Source of the DNA: Larix kaempferi
Taxonomy: Eukaryota > Streptophyta > Pinopsida > Pinales > Pinaceae
DNA length: 64,000 nucleotides
Assembly: GCA_027924585.1 (NCBI GenBank)
Contig: BSBM01000636.1
Location: 6,464,001-6,528,000 of the forward strand
Direction: 5' to 3'
Below are positions 25,501 through 34,500 of the stretch, one piece after another. The translations under genes were made by a program, and so were the position numbers. How positions within the stretch are numbered: the stretch's first letter is position 1; every line of letters starts with the position of its first letter. The notes under the pieces are model-generated. The model saw only the letters and a program-made list of their open reading frames with translations, had not been told where the DNA came from and did no database searches.

Positions 25501-28500
25501 TGGTGGCATGCAGTTTTCTGCAGTGCAGTCGAGGGAAATAAGTGTTATCCTGCATTTGCATGCCTTGCAACTGTAGTAGTATCAACCCTACAACTGTAGC
25601 ATCAACAACCCATGGCTCCAAATTGACATACGGCGGTTGTATGCAGTTCGAACTAATCTTTCATATATTTTCAATCTAACTTCTGAATACATAAATTTTA
25701 ATGATATTTTGCATTTGCTTCTATTGTTGAGTTAATAGCCATTCATTTGTTTCAAATTTATGCATTCTTTAACTTCGCTATGATGTGAGGTTCACTGAAT
25801 GAAAATTATAATGGTCTCATACTTTTACCTTAGGATGTGAGCTAAATGTTTGAGATTCTGAACAAATTGATGCGATTTGAGTTAACTTTAGCCATCTTAC
25901 CAAGAATGGACTTGATTCTTTAAACTAGAGTTCTGTTCCAAACATTAATGCCAATATTTGAATTCTCTTTTTCAGATTGTGCGCGTTTGCCGAAAAATGA
26001 TCTTCATCTATTCCTTGTTATTAAGAAATGACACATGTCTTCAAGCACAAACTAGTTTTACGAGCTACAACTCCAATCTCCTTTCAAAGTGCTTTCAAGA
26101 AACTGGATCTGAATATAATTAATCACTCTCAAGAATGGGATTCCTTGTTCTGCAATTTCGTGCAATCAATTTGCTGGAAAATTTGCAGGAAAACTCAACT
26201 AGCTTGCATCTTTATTCCCTTTAACGGTTTCAAGATTCATCTTATATACCAGGTACATGCAGTTATAATCTGCTTACATGAGCATAATTACAGTAATAAA
26301 ACAATTGGATTGACCTGATGTATGAGTGCGTAGTCAAATTGGTAAGATACGCGTCTATCTTATGATTTATAATAGAAGGGACAAAGAAAAGCCATTGACA
26401 ATGCAGTGACAGAGTTGGAAAGACATTTAGCGGTAAAATCTCCAATTCTATTGTTGTTTCTCTCTGTTATTGATGCGATGTGACAACTTCTAAGGATCTA
26501 ATGTACTAATTTAAAGTATTTGAAGGTCGAGATTGACAGAACTGCTGATGAAGACGCGTGTTCTAGTCCGCTGATGGTCAAAGTCGTCGAATGTGGAATG
26601 ATATCGGCACTACTGAACCAAGGATGGACATCACTTGAAAATGGCCTAATGATAAACGGTAATATTGCTCTCATGGAAGAAGGCGCTCCCGTAGAGGCCG
26701 TTTCTGTGGTATGTAGCGCAGTTTCTGCCCAGGAAAGGTATTCATGGAATTTAATGGAGCTCTCTCTCTCCTTTAGAAGCTTGAACTTACTCTAGCGTCG
26801 TTAATGAATCGGAGATTTATTTTTGCAGGGGTTACAAATTGAAGCACATGATCGACTGGTCTTCCTTATAGCACCAGATGTTGTTCACTTTCATAGATTC
26901 AAGGTGTGGTTATTTGGGTGAAAATAATATTTGTTAGCCGAAATTGCCTTTCATTTCTGTCCCCTTTAAAGCTTAAGTGTCTTAGGGGGCTTGTTTCACA
27001 GTGCTGTTAACTTTGGAATGTAGAGTAATATGTTAATGTAAAGCTTTATTGTTTTCACTGCTAATACACAGCCTAGCTTTCAACATTAAAGAATTGAAGT
27101 CTGCTGGTTTGACATAATATTCATCTTGAACGTCTCCCTATGCCAAATATTCTTGTAATTAGTTCATAATTAATCAGGAACTTTGTAATGGTCATCTCAG
27201 ATAGGAGAGATTAGAGGGGGTTTTAGTTTAATTTTACTCTCATGGTCACCTGAATTGAACTTAAATCAGAACTTATAGGGTATTTGAGCTTTCAAATCTT
27301 TAGTTTGGGGATTCCCTGCATGCTAGAATTTAGAACTAACTTCATAGAGACTACTGAGAGAGCACATACAGGATTTCACATCACTTGATGCTAAAAGAAG
27401 TGGTAATCATGTCCCACACATTAGATATTGATAATTTTTCTTAGTTAATCTCTTTTGTGGCAGAAAAATAATCTACAGCTCAACAACCTTCCCATATGAT
27501 CAAGAGTCATGAAGTCTGCTAAGTAGGAAGCAACGATTGAGGGAGGGAATGAGAGAACCCACCCATTACCCTGCACACTTTACTGATGGCATGATGGAGG
27601 GGTTTAATTTTTAAAGATTGCCCCCAGCATAGATCTTTAAAAAATTGGAGAACAAGGAAAACCATCTGTTAAGAGGAACATTTAGATCCACACAGAAGTC
27701 AAGGATTTTACTGCAAGAATTGCTATAGACAATAGGAACTAACCCATTTTAGGGAAAGTTAATTTTGTTCCGAAGCTCTAATACCTTTCAGATAGAACAT
27801 TGACCAGGATTCTTACAGAAAGTTATAAACGAGGCAACCATGTTCTGGTCAACTTTCTGCATAGGAAGTCAGGTTTACTTTAATGCCATTAGAAATCAAC
27901 AGTTGTAGGGGCTCGTTAAATTTCAGAAACCAGCTTCCCCCTGTTAAATTTCAGCTACCTTGGGAAGTTCTTCGTTAAATTTCAGAAACCAGCTTCCTCC
28001 TGTTAAATTTCAACTACCCTGGGAAGTTCTTCGTTGAGAATTTATTTTGCTAAGCTAAGAAAGATCTAGAGACAGTTTCCGAAAATTGATTTCCTTATCA
28101 ATAAAGTTTCCGAGCAGGGCTAAGCACAGTGCAGCATACTCTAACCCCGGAGGCGGTGAGCATCTTAAATCATGCCATAGGAGAAGCTTGCTGCCGCGGG
28201 AATGGCTAAACGAATCCTCTACATGTCGCTGCGATGCTTTTGGAAGCCCCTGTTAGCCATCTGCGCCTTGTGCAAAGAATAGAAAAGGGTGAAAACCTAC
28301 CACAGCTTCAGAGCGTGCAGATTCTTCCTATTGAAACAGAGATATCTGCTTTCTATTATGGAAACAAGATAAAGACCACATTGCTATGAAGTTCGTGGAA
28401 TTGGACCAAACAGTGGAAGGGCGATTGAATAAGGCTATATTTCTTAACGTGGGTGGCTTAAACCGACTTGTAGAGCAACCCGAGGCAGGAGGAGCATCGG

Positions 28501-31500
28501 TAGGGTTGTCAGTCTCGTCTTCTGTGGAACAAGTTGTTATGAAATTGAGCCAAATATTAGTTTGATATAGAGGAACTAGTTGACCATGGCGGTTTGGGAT
28601 TGCGACATGTGAAACATATATGTGTTGTAAAGTATATCATCCTTTTATGGGGAATGATTGGGACCTGCAGACTCTACCTATTGTTGTTGACAAACCATCA
28701 CCAAGATTGTTTCCTAGCTGGTTCTCCCTTGCTTTTTCCTTCTGCTTTCCAAATTCTACAGTTATTTTAGTGTTTAGAAGATCCGTCTTGAAATGCATCA
28801 AATATGCCATTATTTTATTTTTTGAACATTTTGAATATTTACTATTAGTTGCACTGTGTGACTTGAATTATAGTTCTGTCACTGTTCAGTTTGTTTATCT
28901 CTGGGATAATAAGTTGTCATCATTGGTCGGCATCGAGATTCCGAAGAAGGTGAAGGTGAGTAACTCCAATAAAAAGTATACCTTACTAATTCAGTAATTT
29001 AAGATTTAAAAAAGTATTCACTTCGAAGTTATATTCCTATCCTTCGCAGTTGAGTTTTCTTCTTCAACGTTGAATGCCGATTGGATAAGGTAATTTCCAT
29101 GCTAGCTGTAGATTTCATTTTTTTTGTTAATTATTTAATTATCAACAAAGTGACTCTAAGCAACCTATTTCTCTGTGTTTTTAGACGTTAAGATGTACTA
29201 AAAACAAGTTTCCTTCCTTTCCATACTTATGGCATAGGTAACAGTCTTAAGTCTCTCTCTTTGCAGAACCACATACACTATCTCTGATTTTTTCATTCGT
29301 TTTAACTACAAAATTTGCTTAGCTATAGGTGTTGATCACAGCCGGGCATTTATCCTATGTCCTCAGGTCAAATCCTCTTAAACATAACTTTTATTCATCA
29401 ACATTTTAATTTATGAAGTTTTTAGTTCAAACATATTTCTTCTTGGATTATTTTGTAGATTATTATCACTAGGTTAGGGTTTGGTCAACATCGATGTCGC
29501 ACCCACTGCAGCCATTGTCATTTTCTATAACTATAAGTGAAATGGATGTTTTTCTTGAGCACATGCTCTGTACTTGTCTCAAGAGCGAATGATAGTTTTG
29601 TGTTTTATGAATAGCATTGACCACAAAACTCTTCTTATCATGGTGAAAACATGTGACCACGACATCCCTTAAACCACAAAGGAAACATGCGCATTTAAAG
29701 AAAATGTAACATTAAGAGTGTATAGAGAGGTAGCCAACATTAGTGTAGTCATTTACATCTAGTGTTATGGGTGAATATGCGTACTATTTGTATCCTGGTT
29801 GTTGAAATGAGAAATTAAATTAAAATTTATTTTGAATAACACATTGTTGATAGGAATTCTATGTGAGTTCATGGCGCGGTGTCTAAGTTATAAAGGCAAG
29901 CTCATATCAAAATAGCAAACCATTTTCCAAAATAATTTTCTCACATCAAAATTGCAACAACACGTTGCAATGGCAATGTCGGGGACATTGCCACCACGTG
30001 GCTCTTGTTGAAATTTAAATTTATCAATTTTAGTGTGGTGACATCATCTCAAATACTAAATCACATTTTAAAAGACATAATAAATTTTGAATTAATAAAA
30101 TTTAATAAAAAAAAATAAGATAACATTTAAGTATTGAGGGCTTTCGTCCGTGGGGGGAAGCTTAAGTGGTAAAGATGAGAAGTTGTAATCGGTTGTAAAT
30201 GGAAGGTCACGCGTTCGAATCCCCCCAAACTTACCTATGCGTCATGGCTCAGGCCCTGTGGATGCACCTAGGGGTATCTAGTGGTAGCGAGATTGAATCC
30301 TTGGACCCCATGTCACACGAGTACCAACCTCGTGTCACCCGACTACCAACCCAACCCTAGTTGCTAATTCCCCTAGTAAAAAAAAAAATATCGAGAGACT
30401 TCCATAGTCCAACAAATGATATATCATTTTTTAGATTATTTCCATATAGTAAGTTATTAATTTATTACCCATATCAATGAGTATTAGTTACAATGGACTA
30501 ATTTCTCATGATTTTGAATAATCCACTTAGCACTCGTTGCATTAGGTGATGTTCACACGGCTAAACAAGTGGGATTGAAATCAATGAAATGAATCGCATA
30601 TAATCAATCATCACATCTAGGGCTTGCACTCAATAACTAGGACTTCTTAGGAGGCCACTCATTCCAAGACTCCTCTAGCTCAAGCACACTTAAATGTGGA
30701 GTTTCCCCCACAATTAAGCCAAAGTTTAGCTTTCTACACCATTTACAAAACCTTAACAATTATCGTGCCCTATGAACTATTCATTTCCTTGCTTTCAATC
30801 CCACTTCATCACCCCTATGAGCATCGCCCAATGCAATGTGTGTTAAGTGGCCTATTCAAAATCATGAGAAATTCATCAGTTGCAACTTACTCATGGATAT
30901 GGGTCATAGATTAATGACTTTCTTTACGTAGATAATCTTAAAAATGATATATCATATGATAACATTTTCTTTAAAAAAATACTTTCTTTCTTTCTATGCT
31001 TTATTGTAGCTTAAAAAACTGATCTATTTGTCATAACATCCTCTTGGGCATGACATCAATCTAGAACCAAATTCCAGTATCCAAGCCTCATATCTAAGGT
31101 TAAAGACTAAGTGCTTCTAGGCACCACATTTCCCCTTTCTGCTAGCCTTAGCAATGATTAGATGGGAGATTGAATATGTAGTGGATACTAGTGACTAACT
31201 TAAACTGCCTCTTGGTTATGGGGTATGACCTAAAGTTTGCTTCAGCTAGTTGGCTAATATCCCATCTTCCTTAGACATAAGAAAACAAGTTAACGACCTA
31301 AGACACAATTACATGGCAAGAGTGGAGGTATGCTCCCTTATGAACCACCTCTAAGTTATTTCAAGTGGCTAGATTTTATTTGCATATAAAATGATGTTAC
31401 TACAAATCCAATTTTGAGATTGTAGACTTTTTCCTATTTAAAAAAAAAACACCCTTTAACTATACAATTTTGAAATTCCAATATGCATATGAATTTACTA

Positions 31501-34500
31501 AATGTTTATCAATTTAATAAAATAAACAATTTAATAATTTAACCATGCTTAAATTATTTTACAATTTTGAAATTCTAATACTCATATAGATTTACTAAAA
31601 ATATATCAATTTAATAAAATAAACAATTTGATAAAATAAACCATACTTATATATATATATATATACTCTTTAAAATTTACTATTATATAAGTTAATACAT
31701 ATACATAATTATATCATCATTGGATAATTATCCAAATTTACAATTTAATAAAATAAACAATTTGATCAATAAACCATGCTTAAATTATTATTTTATGTAT
31801 ATGCCCTTTAAAATTTACCATTGCATACACTAATACATATAATTATTTTATGAAAAGTTATAATTTACAATTTAATAAAATATACAATTTAATAAATAAA
31901 CCTGCTTAAATTATTTTATGTATATGTCCTTTAAAATCTACCATTACATACACTAATACATATACATAATTATATTGTAATTGGATAATTATTCAAAATA
32001 TAAGTTAATAAATAAACCAATTTAATTATTTTATAAAAAGTTATAATTTATTTTAATTAATGAAAAAATTTATTATAAAATTTTAACTAGTTTAAATAAA
32101 ATAAAATAAATAAATTTTAAAAAATACATAAACCCAAATAAAATTTAAAACCAGATAAATTAAAATAAAACTTTAAATATAAATAAATCCAATTTTCAAG
32201 GAAAAACAAAAATCCAATTAAAACTTGAAAAAAACAAACAAACCAGAAAAACCGAAAAATTAATAAATTAGAAAAAGAACCAAAATAAATAAATAAATTG
32301 AATTAAACTTCTTAAGTCACTCGATTGTCAAACAGCTTAAAAGTCCGAACTGTTGGCACTATACGGTGTGTATTTCCAGCTTTAATCTCCTTACCGATGG
32401 GCCTTTTCTAGAGAAGCATACCAGGGAAATGAAGGTGTTTTATTTTGGGATGAACTTTTGGACAAGTAGTTATTGATCATGGTTTAGTTAGAATTTTTGA
32501 TTTTTAATTATGATGATTTGATTATTATTGCATGTCTATAATGTTATAGTTTTTTGAAGTTTTTGAAACGTCAAGATATAATAATAACAAGGAAGATATG
32601 AGAATGTTAGTATATGATTTGTAATGTTTTAAAGTAGTTTTCATCTACTTAATCTTTTTATACTATTTGATTTATCTTATGAATACCAATAATATTTTTT
32701 TTTCTACTAAAAAAGCTGAAAATTTTCCAATAAACTAAACTGATATTTCAGTGTTGCCATAAGCTGTATCTAACTTATTTTAAAAAAAAACACTCTCAAC
32801 TAGCGGCGCACACGTTTTTGAAGACATTGCTAAATTCATACGCTCGAAGAAATATATAAACGTAGAAATATCCATTTAGACTTACAGTTGTTCCAATGTT
32901 GTCAGGTTTCCAAGCTCTGGCGGAAGTATCCCATTAAGACTGTTTGAAGCAAAGCTCCTGAAGATAAAATCTCACAAGTAAGAAATAAGCTCCTGAATAT
33001 AAAATCCCTGGTTTCTTTATTTTGTTTTTGCTTTCAGTAATCATGAAAACCAATTGTTTGTATATGATATAAAGTGATGTAAGCACCAAAGGATTGAATA
33101 AAGTTGTTGGAATGCAAGAAACTGAACTGATAGCCTGTTATATCTTCTCACATTCACAGGGATATAGTGAAACAACAAATCAGTCTCGAGAATTTTTCCT
33201 TTTCCCATTTACTCCTCAATTTGATACTTGTGTTCCCCTTAAGTAATATGCATGCATCTGTGCAGAGAGAGAGAGGAAGAGATCTTACAATGAAATCAAT
33301 TTTTTAAGATTTCCAAGCTCCTTTGGGACAGGGCCTGATAAGTTATTTATTCCCACCGACCTGAATCCATGAATGCTATTGATCAATGGTACAAATTGCT
33401 CGCAGATGAAAGCTATTCGGGCAATAATAATCAATGATTTTAAGTAGTACGACCTATATGGAAGATGCAGATCAACAAACTTTACCTAACTAACACAAGA
33501 AGAAAGAGTAGTTCTGCAGAATCACATTATCTTGGTTAATTTTAAAGAACATAGAACAAAAGGGGAAGAATCTCACAAGTACTCCATCTGTGTGAGGTTA
33601 CCCAAGAAGGCAGGTATTGGTCCTGTTAAATAGTTTTGTGCCAAGTTCCTGCCATGAAAATTCCACAGATCGCTCTGTCAAGATCTCATTTTTTATATAG
33701 ACAGAATAGGTAAACCTTAAGGGTTCTTTTCAAGTGGCATGGACTGTACAAGATGCACATCATAATATGTGTTTAGTTCAAATTGTAAGAACATAATACA
33801 ATGCACTTTCAATGATTTCAGAAACCAGAGTCATGATATGTTAGTTTTTTGCACCCGTTTTCTTATTTTCTACCGAAAATAGGACAATTCCCACATTAGA
33901 CAATAATATAGTAGTATTCAATTCAACTGGAAAATCAGAAACAGTCTTACAGATCCCAAAGGTAAGTCAGGTTAGCCAGTTCTGCCGGAATTTCTCCCTT
34001 TATGTTAATTGCAAAGGCTTTCCTGCAAGCAAGAAGGCGGCTGATGGGTTAGGATACTTAAATCTTGCAATTGTGTTTTGAGATAAGACCAGATAATTTA
34101 AGAACCTTGAAAAAATCGAATTGGCAGATTTAAGAGAAGCTTTTACATTTGCACAATATGGCAAGTGGTTTCGTCGTTGAAGCTGCAATCGCACTTGAAG
34201 GCAGGATTCATAGAAGAATCGGTATAAATGGGCGTGCTGTCGATGGCTCGTCCAGTGCATGGATCTCCAGTAAGGTTCCATGGAGTTTTCCATGTATCAG
34301 AATCTATACCGGTACTCCACTTCTGAGAAAGTGACTTTAATACAGTAACTGTTACCAGGAGAAGGAAATGAACTGATCAACAAACAAATTATTGATAAAA
34401 ACAGAAGACATGGGAATTCTTGCAGCCTGCGGTATTATTTTGTTCTGTGGTTACCTTCTTTTGGGTCCGTGACGGCTGCTGCCTGAGCTTGCTGAAACGA

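Larger units (their letters stand above)
7541..32885 (-). other. Giant intron (25.3 kb) of the receptor-kinase gene
   Basis: The interval runs from the GTAAG donor after exon 6 to the AG acceptor before exon 7. It contains a hAT element in a gag remnant, an LTR fragment, an L1-type LINE with its own insertions, a small unknown spliced gene, an SMXL pseudogene, a SINE, a foldback element and AT-rich tandem repeats. Introns of this size made of old transposons are known in conifers and cycads. Continuity of the transcript across it is inferred, not shown. Confidence 0.7.

Noticed and set aside
26320-26400. tRNA-like sequence (TTGGTAAGATACGCGTCT)
   Set aside because: An A-box-like stretch is present, but no GGTTCGAATCC-type B box and no cloverleaf follow. 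It probably reflects chance next to an exon acceptor.
28620-28997. A separate 125-residue gene starting MCCKVYHPF
   Set aside because: Its first part is the continuation of the SMXL pseudogene (ATCETY...CKVYHP...DWDLQ); the rest is non-coding.
34000-34293. 97-residue open frame overlapping receptor exon 2
   Set aside because: It is the wrong frame of the real exon; the correct frame gives the conserved Cys-rich N-terminal domain.
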